This document shows, piece after piece, positions 48,655 through 57,997 of a stretch of DNA of 64,000 nucleotides (within the stretch, counting starts at the first letter, position 1; each line of letters opens with the position of its first letter). The stretch lies in contig CAZMNW010000008.1 in NCBI GenBank assembly GCA_964567755.1, positions 62,001 through 126,000 of the forward strand, read 5' to 3'. The notes under the pieces were generated by a model. That model was not told the DNA's origin. It ran no database searches and saw nothing but the letters and a program-made list of their open reading frames with translations. A program made the position numbers and the translations under genes. The stretch comes from DASRJW01 sp964567755. Its GTDB lineage: Bacteria > Krumholzibacteriota > Krumholzibacteriia > G020349025.

Positions 48655-49881
48655 ATGGCACATTCACCCGCGCGTGCGGTCCTGCTGCATGGCGCACGCA
48701 CGCCGATGACCGAGTGGTCGGGCGGCCGGACCGGCGCTGGCAAACCTGGCGGGCGCCTCAAGGACATGAGCGCCAACGATCTCGGCGCGATCGCGGCGCG
48801 GGCGGCGTTGGAGCGCGCGCAAGTACAACCGGCCGAAGTGCAGCACGTCGTGATGGGCAACGCGTTGCAGACGAGCGGCGACGCCATCTACGGCGCGCGC
48901 CATGTCGGCCTCAAAGCGGGCGTCGGGCAAGAAGTGCCGGCGCTGACCTTGAACCGCCTCTGTGGCAGCGGCATCCAATCCGTGATCACGGCGACACAGC
49001 TGGTGCAACTCGGCGAGGCGCACACGGTGCTGGCGGGCGGCATGGAGAACATGAGCCAGGCGCCGCACGTGATTCGAGGCCTGCGGTCGGGGCTCAAGCT
49101 CGGGCAAGGGGGATTGGAAGATCTGCTGATGGTGGCGTTGCGCGATTCGTACTGCGGTTTGTTGATGGCGCAAACGGCCGAGAAACTGGCGCGCGAGCGC
49201 GGCATCAGCCGCGCCGATCAGGATGCATACGCTTTCCGCAGCATGTGCGAGGCGCGGCGCGCGCTCGGTGAAGGCCGCTTCGCCGAGGAGATCACGCCGG
49301 TCACGGTCACGCGCGGCCGCAACGAGGACACGGTGCGCGACGACGATCACTTGTTCGACGCCCCGGACCTGGACGTGATGGCGAAGCTGCCGCCAGCCTT
49401 TGGTCCCGAGGGCATGGTCACGGCCGGCAACGCCAGCGGCATCGTCGATGGTGCCGCCGCCGTGGTCATCATGGCGACCGACAAAGCGCGCGCGGAGGGC
49501 CGACCGGTGCTGGCCGAAGTGCTCGACTGGGCGGTGGTCGGGGTGGATCCCAGCATCATGGGGATCGGACCGGTGCCTGCCATTCGGCAGGCGGTGGCGC
49601 GGGCTGGTCTCCGCTTGCAGGACATCGATCTGTTCGAAATCAACGAGGCCTTCGCGGCCCAGTACTTGGCGGTGGAACGCGAGCTCGAGCTCGACCGCGA
49701 GCGCGTCAACGTCAACGGCGGTGCCATAGCCATCGGCCATCCGCTCGGGGCGACGGGCACCAGGCTCGTGCTGACCTTGGCGCTCGAGCTCAAGCGTCGG
49801 CGCAAGACCCACGGCGTCGCGAGCGCCTGCATCGGCGGCGGGCAGGGAATCGCGCTCGTGATCCGCAACCCGGAGGCATGA
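48655..49881 (+). CDS. Second acetyl-CoA acetyltransferase (thiolase)
   Basis: 408 residues. NRLCGSG with the nucleophilic Cys (C103), INEAFAA, GGAIAIGHPLGATG and CIGGGQG. It differs clearly from the first thiolase of the operon, with a longer N-terminal loop (residues 20-36, GGRTGAGKPGG), so it may take other chain lengths or directions. A long purine site AGGAGGAGGA precedes the ATG. Confidence 0.9.
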   Translation: MAHSPARAVLLHGARTPMTEWSGGRTGAGKPGGRLKDMSANDLGAIAARAALERAQVQPAEVQHVVMGNALQTSGDAIYGARHVGLKAGVGQEVPALTLNRLCGSGIQSVITATQLVQLGEAHTVLAGGMENMSQAPHVIRGLRSGLKLGQGGLEDLLMVALRDSYCGLLMAQTAEKLARERGISRADQDAYAFRSMCEARRALGEGRFAEEITPVTVTRGRNEDTVRDDDHLFDAPDLDVMAKLPPAFGPEGMVTAGNASGIVDGAAAVVIMATDKARAEGRPVLAEVLDWAVVGVDPSIMGIGPVPAIRQAVARAGLRLQDIDLFEINEAFAAQYLAVERELELDRERVNVNGGAIAIGHPLGATGTRLVLTLALELKRRRKTHGVASACIGGGQGIALVIRNPEA

Positions 49882-49884
49882 CGG

Positions 49885-50961
49885 ATGCGAGGGACATGTC
49901 GAATCGCAGTGATCGCCGGCGATGGTGTCGGCCCGGAAGTCGTGCGCGAGGGACTGCGCGTGTTGGATGCCGTGAGCCAGATCGACGGGTTCCGCTACGA
50001 AACCACCGCCTATCCGTTCGGCGCCGAGCATTATCTCAAGACGCACGAGCTCATGCCGGAGTCGGTGCTCGACGAGCTGCGGCAGTTCGACGCCATCTAT
50101 CTCGGTGCCATCGGCGATCCGCGAGTGGAAACGGGATTGCTCGAGCGCGCCATCGTCGCCGGCGTCCGCTTCGGTCTCGATCTCTACATCAATTTGCGAC
50201 CGGTGAAGCTGTACCACGAGGTGCTGACGCCGCTCAAAGGCAAGAAACCGGAGCATATCGACATGGTGTTCGTGCGCGAGAACACCGAGGACCTCTATGT
50301 CGGCATCCATGGCTTCTTCAAGAAAGGCACGCCCGACGAAGTGGCGATGCAAGAGATGGTGATGACGCGCAAGGGGGTGGAACGCGCCGTGCGCTACGCT
50401 TTCGAGCTGGCGCGAACACCGGCGCGCCGGCAGCGCTTGATGCTCATCGACAAGAGCAATGCCTTGCGCGGGCAGGACATTTGGACGCGCGTTTTCGCCC
50501 TGGTGGGTCGCGAATATCCCGACGTGACCTGCGATCACGCCTACATCGATGCCGCGACCATGTGGTTGGTGAAGAACCCCGAATGGTTCGATGTTGCAGT
50601 GGTGCCGAACATGTTCGGCGACATCATCACCGACCTTGGTGCGACCATCCAGGGTGGCCTGGGGCTCGCGGCGTCCGGCAACTTGCATCCCGGGCAGGTG
50701 TCGATGTTCGAGCCCATTCATGGGTCGGCGCCGAAGCATGCGGGGCGCAACGTCATTTGCCCGCTGGCTGCCATCGCGGCGGTGCAGATGCTGCTCGACT
50801 ACGTCGGCGAAAAGACAGCGGCAGCGCGGGTCGAGCGCGCGCTGGCCACGGTGCTCGGCTCCGGCATGCTGCCGGACCTTTCGACCGCGAGCGGGATTCC
50901 GACGCCGGAGTACACCAACCGGGTGCTGGAGGCGCTCGGCGCCGACGCCGCGCGCGCGTAG
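49885..50961 (+). CDS. 3-isopropylmalate dehydrogenase-family decarboxylating dehydrogenase
   Basis: 358 residues. IAVIAGDGVGPEV at the start, GAIGDPR, the Arg-containing LYINLRPVKLY, ENTEDLYVG, the Lys of IDKSNALR, NMFGDIITDLGATIQGGLGLA and EPIHGSAPKHAG (NAD-binding). This is the beta-decarboxylating family (LeuB, tartrate, homoisocitrate dehydrogenases). The family's ENTEDLY motif fits LeuB relatives as well as isocitrate/tartrate types, and no other leucine gene is near, so substrate is open. GGAGG 8 bases before this ATG; the previous stop is 3 bases away. Confidence 0.82.
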   Translation: MRGTCRIAVIAGDGVGPEVVREGLRVLDAVSQIDGFRYETTAYPFGAEHYLKTHELMPESVLDELRQFDAIYLGAIGDPRVETGLLERAIVAGVRFGLDLYINLRPVKLYHEVLTPLKGKKPEHIDMVFVRENTEDLYVGIHGFFKKGTPDEVAMQEMVMTRKGVERAVRYAFELARTPARRQRLMLIDKSNALRGQDIWTRVFALVGREYPDVTCDHAYIDAATMWLVKNPEWFDVAVVPNMFGDIITDLGATIQGGLGLAASGNLHPGQVSMFEPIHGSAPKHAGRNVICPLAAIAAVQMLLDYVGEKTAAARVERALATVLGSGMLPDLSTASGIPTPEYTNRVLEALGADAARA

Positions 50962-51104
50962 ACCCGTCGCGTCCTTCGGTCCATTTCCCGTACTCAGGGC
51001 TTCTCTTCCCGCTCCTTCCGGAATATTCTCGGTAGTGCCGGGTCGGGCACGACGGGGGTAGGGACGAATTTCATCGTTCAAGTTGCTGTTCTATATCGAC
51101 TTGT

Positions 51105-51190
51105 GCGGGAGTGGCGGAACTGGCAGACGCGCTAGACTTAGGATCTAGTGGGGAAACCCCGTGCGGGTTCGAGTCCCGCCTCTCGCACCA
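51105..51190 (+). tRNA. tRNA-Leu(TAG)
   Basis: Long-variable-arm tRNA. Acceptor GCGGGAG pairs with CTCTCGC; anticodon loop CTTAGGA gives TAG (Leu, CTA codons); variable arm TGGGGAAACCCCGT; T-arm GCGGGTTCGAGTCCCGC; CCA encoded. Confidence 0.95.
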
Positions 51191-51243
51191 CGCGCACACG
51201 GTGGAGGACGAAGCAGCCGATGGCGCCAAGCGGAGGGAAACAG

Positions 51244-52542
51244 GTGGAGACGCCGATTGAACTGAAGGTGCAGACGACGAACGCCTCGGCCTGGGGCCGG
51301 ATTCTGAGCATCGAGTTCGCGCGCGCCCACCTCGACGCCGAGCGCGCGCGTGTGGTGAGCGATCTGAGGCGGAAGGTGGTGCGCCCCGGCTTCCGCAAGG
51401 GCAAGGTGCCGCGCGAGCTCATCGAACGCGATTTTGCCGCCCGCATCGATGCGGATGCGCTCGAGAAGCTGATCCCGACCGTGACCAGCCGCGCCATCGA
51501 GCAGGAAGGCCTGGACGTCATCTCGGTTCCGAGCGTGCGCACTCTCGACCTCGATCATCCGGAGCTCGTGCGCATGGACGTGGAGTTCGACATCCGGCCG
51601 CGTTTGCCGGCGCTCGTGCCGGAGGCGCTCAGGGTCGAGCGCTGGACGCCCGAGGTCCGGGACACCGACATCGAGCGCGCGCTCGAATCCATTCGCCAGG
51701 AGCAGGCGCAGTACGTCTCGGTGCCGCGCGAGGCCCGGGATGGCGACTTCGTTCTGGTGCGTTACATGCCCCTCGATGCGACCGGGCGCGAGATCGCGGC
51801 CAAACGGGTCGAGAATTATCCGTTCCAGCTCGGCGAGGGCCAGGTCGTGGCCGAGTTCGAGTCGGCGGTGCGTGGGCTCGTGGCAGGGCAGACCGCCCGC
51901 GCGGAGGTGCAGTACGCGTCGGATCACGAGGATCGAGCGCTCGCTGGCAAGCTCGTTGCATTCGTCCTGACGCTGCAGGACGTCAAGGAGAAGCACGTGC
52001 CGGCAGTCGACGAGGATTTGGCTCGCGATCTCGGTCTGGAGAGCCTGGACGACTTGCGGCAACGCGTGCAGAGCGATCTGGAGCGCAAGCTCGCCGAGGA
52101 ATCCGATCGCGACCTGCGCGAGAAGATCGTGGACGCGATGATCGCGGCGCAACCATTCGATGTGCCGCAATCCATGGTGGAGCGGTACTTGGATTTCGTC
52201 GTAGCGGATTACGCGGAGCGTCACCAGCGTCTGCGGCTGGATTTGCCGGCGGAGAAACGCGACGCCCTGCGGCTCTCGGCGCGGCCGGCGGCGGAGCGCG
52301 CCGCGCGCCGGTCACTGCTCCTCGATCACCTCGCCACGATCCACGAGCTGCAAGCCTCGGCGGAAGAAGTTGACCGGTGGATCGAGGAGAAGGTACAGGC
52401 AGACGGTCGTGACGCGCAGCGGATCCGGGGGTTTTTTGCCGAGCCAGAGCGCCGCCGGCGTCTGCGCGGCGATCTCACCGAGGACAAGGTGTTCGCGTTC
52501 ATCCAGGGTCAAGCGCAAGTGGTGGAAGTTCCCCGTCCCTGA
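51244..52542 (+). CDS. tig: Trigger factor
   Basis: 432 residues from a GTG with GGAGGG 6 bases before it; an ATG at 51220 is the alternative with a 12-base spacing. Ribosome-binding signature GFRKGKVPRELI (about 45-56), FKBP-type domain (about 150-240) and long alpha-helical arms. It is the ribosome-associated chaperone and peptidyl-prolyl isomerase. Followed by clpP, clpX and lon, the classical order. Length is normal. Confidence 0.92.
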   Translation: METPIELKVQTTNASAWGRILSIEFARAHLDAERARVVSDLRRKVVRPGFRKGKVPRELIERDFAARIDADALEKLIPTVTSRAIEQEGLDVISVPSVRTLDLDHPELVRMDVEFDIRPRLPALVPEALRVERWTPEVRDTDIERALESIRQEQAQYVSVPREARDGDFVLVRYMPLDATGREIAAKRVENYPFQLGEGQVVAEFESAVRGLVAGQTARAEVQYASDHEDRALAGKLVAFVLTLQDVKEKHVPAVDEDLARDLGLESLDDLRQRVQSDLERKLAEESDRDLREKIVDAMIAAQPFDVPQSMVERYLDFVVADYAERHQRLRLDLPAEKRDALRLSARPAAERAARRSLLLDHLATIHELQASAEEVDRWIEEKVQADGRDAQRIRGFFAEPERRRRLRGDLTEDKVFAFIQGQAQVVEVPRP

Positions 52543-52573
52543 GGCGCGGGCGCTTCGGGTGTGAAGGAGAGCA

Positions 52574-53224
52574 ATGGGTTACATTCCGATGGTCATCGAG
52601 CAAGAAGGACGGATCGAGCGTTCCTTCGACATCTATTCCCGCTTGCTCAAGGACCGCATCATCTTCCTCGGTTACGAGATCAACGATCACGTCGCGAATC
52701 TGGTGATCGCGCAGATGCTGTTTCTCACCGCCGAGGATCCCAGCCGCGACATCCATCTCTACATCAACTCGCCGGGTGGGTCGGTGTCGGCCGGGATGGC
52801 CATTTACGACACCATGCAGTACGTGGAAGCCGACGTCGCCACCACCTGCATGGGAATGGCCGCAAGCATGGCGGCGGTGTTGCTGACGGCAGGCAGCAAA
52901 GGCAAGCGCTCGGCGCTGCCGAACTCGCGCATCATGATTCACCAGCCGATGGGCGGCACGCAGGGCCAGGCGTCGAGCATCGAGATCTATTCCAAAGAGA
53001 TCCTGTTGATGCGCGAACGCCTGAACGAGATCCTGGCGAAGCACACCGGGCAACCAGTGAAGAAGATCGCCAAGGACACCGACCGCGACTACTTCCTGTC
53101 GGCGCAGGAGTGCAAGGAGTACGGCATCGTCGACCGGGTCATCGAGCGCAGCGCCCCGCGCCCCGTTCCCGAGCGCGCGCCAGTCGAGAAGGTGCCGCAG
53201 GAGAGCGAGACCGGCGCCGCGTGA
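52574..53224 (+). CDS. clpP: ATP-dependent Clp protease proteolytic subunit
   Basis: 216 residues. Catalytic triad S98 (GMAASMAAV), H123 (IMIHQP) and D172 (RDYFLSA), with NSPGGSVSAGMAIYD. The C-terminal 20 residues after the core are an extra, Pro-rich hydrophilic tail. AAGGAG precedes the ATG 32 bases after tig. Confidence 0.95.
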   Translation: MGYIPMVIEQEGRIERSFDIYSRLLKDRIIFLGYEINDHVANLVIAQMLFLTAEDPSRDIHLYINSPGGSVSAGMAIYDTMQYVEADVATTCMGMAASMAAVLLTAGSKGKRSALPNSRIMIHQPMGGTQGQASSIEIYSKEILLMRERLNEILAKHTGQPVKKIAKDTDRDYFLSAQECKEYGIVDRVIERSAPRPVPERAPVEKVPQESETGAA

Positions 53225-53294
53225 GCGGGCCTCGCGGGGCTGTGCTACAATTTCGCAGACGCGGCGTGTTGGTGACGCGCGCGCAACCGGGGAA

Positions 53295-54530
53295 GTGGTG
53301 TCCGTGATCAAATGCTCGTTCTGTGGCCGCGGCCAAGACGAGGTCACGAAGCTGGTTTCGGGACCGTCGGTCTACATTTGTAACGAGTGCATCCGGCTGT
53401 GCAACGACATCCTGGAAGAGGAGATGAGCAGCGTCCCGTCGCTGGACGTGGCCGAATTCCCCAAGCCGCACGAGATCCGCAATTTCCTCGACCAGTACGT
53501 GATCGGCCAGGAAGGCGCCAAGAAGATCCTCTCGGTCGCGGTCTACAACCACTACAAGAGAATTTTCCACGAGCGCTCGGCCAACGACGTCGAGATCGAC
53601 AAGTCCAACGTCCTGCTGCTCGGCCCCACCGGCACCGGCAAGACGCTGCTGGCACAAACGCTGGCGCGTTTGCTCAAGGTCCCCTTCGCCATCGTCGACG
53701 CGACGACGCTGACCGAGGCGGGGTACGTCGGCGAAGATGTCGAGAACATCCTCGTGCGTTTGTTGCAGGCGGCCGAGTTCAATATCACCAGTGCCGAGCG
53801 CGGCATCGTCTACATCGACGAAATCGACAAGATCGCGCGCAAGAGCGACAGCCCCTCGATCACCCGCGACGTCTCGGGCGAAGGCGTGCAGCAGGCGCTG
53901 CTCAAGCTGTTGGAGGGCACGATCTCGAACGTGCCACCGCAAGGCGGTCGCAAACACCCGCAACAGAAATACATCGAGGTCAACACCAAGAACATCCTGT
54001 TCATTTGTGGCGGCGCCTTCGAGGGCCTGGAGAAGGTGGTCGAGCACCGCATCGGCAAGAAGATGCTGGGCTTCGGCGCCGAGATCCACCGCAAGGATCG
54101 CCGCAAGCGCACGGCGGTGCTCAAGCAAGTGGAGCCAGAAGACTTGCTGCGTTTCGGGCTCATCCCCGAGCTCATCGGGCGCTTGCCGGTGTTGGCGGTT
54201 CTGGAGGAGCTGGAGGAGGATGCGCTGGTGGACATCCTCGTGCGGCCGAAGAACGCCCTCGTCAAGCAGTATCAGAAGTTGTTCGACATGGAAGGTGCCG
54301 AGCTGGTGTTCGAGCGCGAGGCGCTGGTCGCGGTGGCGCGGCTGGCCGCGGAACGCCAGACCGGCGCGCGCGGCTTGCGATCGATCCTCGAAAGAACCAT
54401 GCTCGAAATCATGTACGACCTGCCGACGCGTGCGCACGTGCGCCGGCTGACCGTGACCGCCGAGACCATCTTGAATCGGGTCGAACCCGAGTACGACTAC
54501 GAAGAGGAGAGCCGGGCGAAGGGCGCTTGA
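53295..54530 (+). CDS. clpX: ATP-dependent Clp protease ATPase subunit
   Basis: 411 residues. N-terminal zinc-binding domain CSFCG and CNECI, Walker A GPTGTGKTLLA, the pore motif GYVGEDVEN, Walker B VYIDEIDKI and sensor region. It unfolds substrates for ClpP. Several GTG codons (53295, 53298, 53304) could start; a GGGGAAG lies just upstream. Length typical. Confidence 0.95.
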   Translation: MVSVIKCSFCGRGQDEVTKLVSGPSVYICNECIRLCNDILEEEMSSVPSLDVAEFPKPHEIRNFLDQYVIGQEGAKKILSVAVYNHYKRIFHERSANDVEIDKSNVLLLGPTGTGKTLLAQTLARLLKVPFAIVDATTLTEAGYVGEDVENILVRLLQAAEFNITSAERGIVYIDEIDKIARKSDSPSITRDVSGEGVQQALLKLLEGTISNVPPQGGRKHPQQKYIEVNTKNILFICGGAFEGLEKVVEHRIGKKMLGFGAEIHRKDRRKRTAVLKQVEPEDLLRFGLIPELIGRLPVLAVLEELEEDALVDILVRPKNALVKQYQKLFDMEGAELVFEREALVAVARLAAERQTGARGLRSILERTMLEIMYDLPTRAHVRRLTVTAETILNRVEPEYDYEEESRAKGA

Positions 54531-54571
54531 CCCCGAAGGGGATTCGTGGCCCCTTTGGCCGTGGACCGCGG

Positions 54572-54596
54572 CGCACCGAGGCCCCGCCTCGGTGCG
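54572..54596 (+). terminator. Terminator hairpin after clpX
   Basis: A perfect 11-bp stem CGCACCGAGGC / GCCTCGGTGCG with loop CCC, 41 bases after the clpX stop. The following bases (TTCCTGTTTG) are only moderately T-rich. It separates clpX from lon. Confidence 0.7.
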
Positions 54597-54714
54597 TTCC
54601 TGTTTGCGAGCCCTTGGCCCGCAGCCCGCTCCCGCCTAGATTCGAAGAGCCCGCCGCCACTGCCTGAGGCGCGCACGGGGCACTGCAGACACTCGAGGCT
54701 CGTTGGAGAGGTGC

Positions 54715-57156
54715 ATGAGCAAGATCCGCTATCAGGGCACATCGTGCGACATCCCGGCGCGTCTGCCACTCCTGCCGCTGCGGGACGTCGTCGTCTTCCC
54801 GCACTTGGTGCTGCCACTCATGGTGGGGCGACAGAGTTCGATCTCCGCCGTGCAGGAAGCGGCTGCGGGCGATCATCTGCTGTTCGTCACCGCGCAGCGT
54901 TCCCCCGAGATCACCGACCCCAAAGAGGCCGATCTGTTCCCGGTGGGGACGGTGAGCCGCGTGGTGCAACTGCTGCCGCTCCCGGATGGCTCGCGCAAGG
55001 TGTTGCTCGAAGGATTGGTGCGCGCCCGGATCGTTGCCTTCGAAGCCGGGGCCGAGCCGCAGCACGTGCAGATCCAAGTGCTGTCCGACGCCGCCGACAC
55101 GGGCGCCGAGCTCGAAGCGCTGCAGCGCAGTGTGGCGGCGCTGTTCATCCAATATGTCGAGACGAGCCGCCGTGTTCCCGAGGAAGTGATGCGCGAGGTG
55201 GTGCAGGTGCAGCCGCCGGCGCGCTTTGCCGACACCGTCGCCGCGCACATCGCGTGCAAAGTGGCCGTGAAGCAGCAGATCCTCGACCATCTCGACCTGG
55301 CGGCACGCTTGCGCAGCCTGACGCGCGTTCTGAACGAGGAGCTCGAGATCCTGCAGATCGAGCGCAAGATCGAGGGTGAGATCAAGAACCAAGTGCAGAA
55401 GAGCCAGAAGGAGATGTACCTCCACGAGCGCCTCAAGGCCATTCGCAAGGAGCTCGGCCACGAGGAGAGCGCGAGTGGTGAGGTCGAAGACCTGGCGCTC
55501 GGCATCGAGCGCGCCGGCATGAGCCGCGAAGCGCGCGACATTGCCTACAAGGAGCTCGATCGGCTGGCGAAGATGCAGGCCCTGTCCCCCGAGGCGGCGG
55601 TGGTGCGCACCTACCTCGAGGTGCTGGCCGGGCTGCCGTGGAAGAAGATGACGCGCGATCGACTCGACCTGGCACGCGCGAAGGCCAAGCTGGACGCCGA
55701 TCACTACGGGCTCGAACGGGTCAAGGAACGCGTCCTCGAGTATCTGGCGGTGATGAAGCTGACGAAGTCGATGCGCGGCCCCATCCTGTGCCTGGTGGGC
55801 CCGCCGGGAGTGGGCAAGACCTCGCTCGGCCGCTCCATCGCCGACGCGCTGGGGCGCAAGTTCGTGCGTATGTCGCTCGGAGGCATCCGTGACGAGGCCG
55901 AGATCCGCGGCCATCGGCGGACGTACATCGGCGCCATGCCAGGACGCATCGTGCAGTCGCTGCGCAAGTGCGGCAGCCGCAACCCGGTCTTCGTCCTCGA
56001 CGAGATCGACAAGATCGGCATCGATTTCCGCGGCGATCCAGCTTCGGCGCTGCTGGAGGCGCTCGACCCGGAACAGAATCACACCTTCAGCGATCATTAC
56101 CTGGAAGTGGGTTTCGATCTGTCGAAGGTGCTGTTCATCACCACGGCCAACGTGTTGCACCCGATTCCGCCGGCATTGCGCGATCGCCTCGAGGTCATCG
56201 AGCTCTCGGGGTATCTCGATCACGAGAAAGCGCAGATTGCGCGGCACTTCCTGCTGCCCAAACAGCTGCGCGAGCACGGCATCGAGTCCAAGCGGCTCGA
56301 AGCGACCGACGCAGCGTTGCACACGATCATCCACCGCTACACGCGCGAATCGGGCGTGCGGCATCTGGAGCGCGAGATCGGCCGGCTGTGCCGCAAAGTC
56401 GCGCGCGAGATCGTCGAGACCCCGAGCGCCATCAAGTCGGCGCGCGCCAAGCGCGGCGGGCGGCATCGCGTCCGGATCGATGGTCGCGATGTCGAACGCT
56501 ATCTCTCGGTGCCGCCGTTCACTGGCAAGGAAGTGCCCGAGGAGCCGGAGATCGGCGTCGCCACCGGTCTGGCCTGGACCTCCGCGGGCGGCGAGATTCT
56601 CCCGATCGAGGTCACCATGATGTCGGGGAATGGCCAGCTGATCCTGACCGGGCAATTGGGAGACGTGATGAAGGAATCGGCGCGGACAGCTTTGTCCTAC
56701 GTGCGTTCGATTGCCAAGCGCCTCGGCGCCAAGCCGGGACTGTTCGATCGCAAAGACGTGCACGTCCACGTGCCGGAAGGCGCGATCCCGAAGGATGGAC
56801 CGAGCGCAGGTTTGGCCATCGCCACCGCGCTCGCGTCGCTTGTTTCCGGCGTGCCCGTGGACCGACGAATCGCCATGACCGGCGAGATCACTCTGCGCGG
56901 CAAGGCGTTGCCGATCGGGGGTTTGAACGAGAAGGCCGTCGCGGCCCTGCGTGCCGGAGTGCGCACCATTCTCGTGCCGCGGCTGAACGCCAAGGATCTG
57001 GCCGAGCTGCCCGAGACGGTGCGCCAGCGGCTGCGCATTGTCACCGTGGACAGCATGGACGACGTCCTGGCGCACGCACTGCGCCGGCCACGTCGCCGGG
57101 TGCGCGCGCGGTCGCGGTCGGCCTCGGGGGCGCAGCCGGCGCAATATCCGCACTAG
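54715..57156 (+). CDS. lon: ATP-dependent protease Lon
   Basis: 813 residues. N-terminal substrate domain, a long coiled coil (about 200-270), Walker A GPPGVGKTSL (362-371) and the GGIRDEAEIRGHRRTYIGAMPG block. Catalytic dyad S697 (PKDGPSAGLA) and K740 (GLNEKAVAAL). Start is the ATG after GGAGAGG; an in-frame TTG lies 12 bases earlier. It degrades damaged and regulatory proteins in the cytoplasm. Confidence 0.95.
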   Translation: MSKIRYQGTSCDIPARLPLLPLRDVVVFPHLVLPLMVGRQSSISAVQEAAAGDHLLFVTAQRSPEITDPKEADLFPVGTVSRVVQLLPLPDGSRKVLLEGLVRARIVAFEAGAEPQHVQIQVLSDAADTGAELEALQRSVAALFIQYVETSRRVPEEVMREVVQVQPPARFADTVAAHIACKVAVKQQILDHLDLAARLRSLTRVLNEELEILQIERKIEGEIKNQVQKSQKEMYLHERLKAIRKELGHEESASGEVEDLALGIERAGMSREARDIAYKELDRLAKMQALSPEAAVVRTYLEVLAGLPWKKMTRDRLDLARAKAKLDADHYGLERVKERVLEYLAVMKLTKSMRGPILCLVGPPGVGKTSLGRSIADALGRKFVRMSLGGIRDEAEIRGHRRTYIGAMPGRIVQSLRKCGSRNPVFVLDEIDKIGIDFRGDPASALLEALDPEQNHTFSDHYLEVGFDLSKVLFITTANVLHPIPPALRDRLEVIELSGYLDHEKAQIARHFLLPKQLREHGIESKRLEATDAALHTIIHRYTRESGVRHLEREIGRLCRKVAREIVETPSAIKSARAKRGGRHRVRIDGRDVERYLSVPPFTGKEVPEEPEIGVATGLAWTSAGGEILPIEVTMMSGNGQLILTGQLGDVMKESARTALSYVRSIAKRLGAKPGLFDRKDVHVHVPEGAIPKDGPSAGLAIATALASLVSGVPVDRRIAMTGEITLRGKALPIGGLNEKAVAALRAGVRTILVPRLNAKDLAELPETVRQRLRIVTVDSMDDVLAHALRRPRRRVRARSRSASGAQPAQYPH

Positions 57157-57163
57157 GACGAGC

Positions 57164-57829
57164 ATGGCCGCGGCGCGTGCGCGCGAGGGAGTTCCGCTGC
57201 GAATCGAATCGGTGCAGCTCGTGTGCAGCGCCGCCACGAGCGCGGATCTGCCGCCTGGCCGAAGCCCGGAGGTCGCCGTTTCCGGGCGCTCCAATGTCGG
57301 CAAATCGTCGCTGCTCAATAGCTTGCTGGGGCGGAACGATCTCGCGCGCGTCTCACGCACGCCGGGGAAAACCCAGCTGTTGAATTTTTTCAGCGTCAAC
57401 GCGCGCTTCCATCTCGTCGATCTTCCCGGCTACGGCTACGCACGCGTGCCGGAAGACGTCCTCCGGCGCTGGCGGCTCACGATGCAGGACTATCTGCGCA
57501 GCCGCCGCCAACTGGTCGGCGTCATCCAGCTCTTGGATTGCCGTCACGATCCATCGCGCCAGGACCGGGAGATGATCGCGTGGCTCAAGGACGAGCGTGT
57601 GCGTTTCTGTCTCGTCCCGACCAAGATGGACAAGCTGCGCCAGGGGGAGCGTAAGCCGGCCTTGTCGCGGCTCCTGGCCGATCTCGACCTGCCGGGCGAC
57701 CTGGCGCTCGTGCCTTACTCGAGCCGCACGGGGGAGGGGCGCGAAGCGCTGCTCGGCTGGCTCGAGCTGGCGGTAGCGACCGGCCTGGTGCCGGAGGCCT
57801 CGCCTGGGAACGGGCCCAAGCGTTGCTAG
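57164..57829 (+). CDS. engB: Ribosome biogenesis GTP-binding protein EngB/YihA
   Basis: 221 residues. G1 GRSNVGKSSL, G2 SRTPGKTQLLNFF, G3 DLPGYGYA, G4 PTKMDKL: complete TrmE-Era-EngA-EngB GTPase. It supports assembly of the large ribosomal subunit. The start lies 7 bases after the lon stop, so it is cotranscribed, as in many bacteria. Confidence 0.93.
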   Translation: MAAARAREGVPLRIESVQLVCSAATSADLPPGRSPEVAVSGRSNVGKSSLLNSLLGRNDLARVSRTPGKTQLLNFFSVNARFHLVDLPGYGYARVPEDVLRRWRLTMQDYLRSRRQLVGVIQLLDCRHDPSRQDREMIAWLKDERVRFCLVPTKMDKLRQGERKPALSRLLADLDLPGDLALVPYSSRTGEGREALLGWLELAVATGLVPEASPGNGPKRC

Positions 57830-57835
57830 TTGCAG

Positions 57836-57912
57836 TCATTGGGACCTGGCGACGTGTTCGGCTGGATTCCCCGTGCTTCCTCATTGGGACCTGCCGTGGC
57901 GGCATTGAGACC
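57836..57912 (+). repeat. Direct repeats upstream of a secreted-protein promoter
   Basis: TCATTGGGACCTG occurs at 57836-57848 and 57881-57893; a shorter version CATTGAGACC is at 57903-57912. The last two are 21 bases apart, two helical turns, and end just before the -35 box at 57919. Possible regulator sites. Confidence 0.45.
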
Positions 57913-57918
57913 CACCCG

Positions 57919-57948
57919 TTGACCCGGTCGCGACCCCGTCCTTATACT
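57919..57948 (+). promoter_or_regulatory. Sigma-70-type promoter of the temptin-like gene
   Basis: TTGACC (57919-57924), 18 bases, then TATACT (57943-57948), an extended match to the primary sigma consensus, about 45 bases before the start codon. Confidence 0.7.
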
Positions 57949-57997
57949 TAGGGTTGCGATGGTCTGGGTTCCATGCCCTTGTGTCTTCGAGGTGTGC

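Noticed and set aside
48664..51081. 805-codon open frame on the minus strand opposite the thiolase and dehydrogenase genes
   Set aside because: It is the shadow of high-GC codon bias: it crosses two well-recognised plus-strand genes, shows no motif and has an odd His/Arg/Gln-rich composition.
54409..57399. 996-codon open frame on the minus strand opposite lon
   Set aside because: Opposite a perfectly conserved Lon protease; same shadow composition; no domain.
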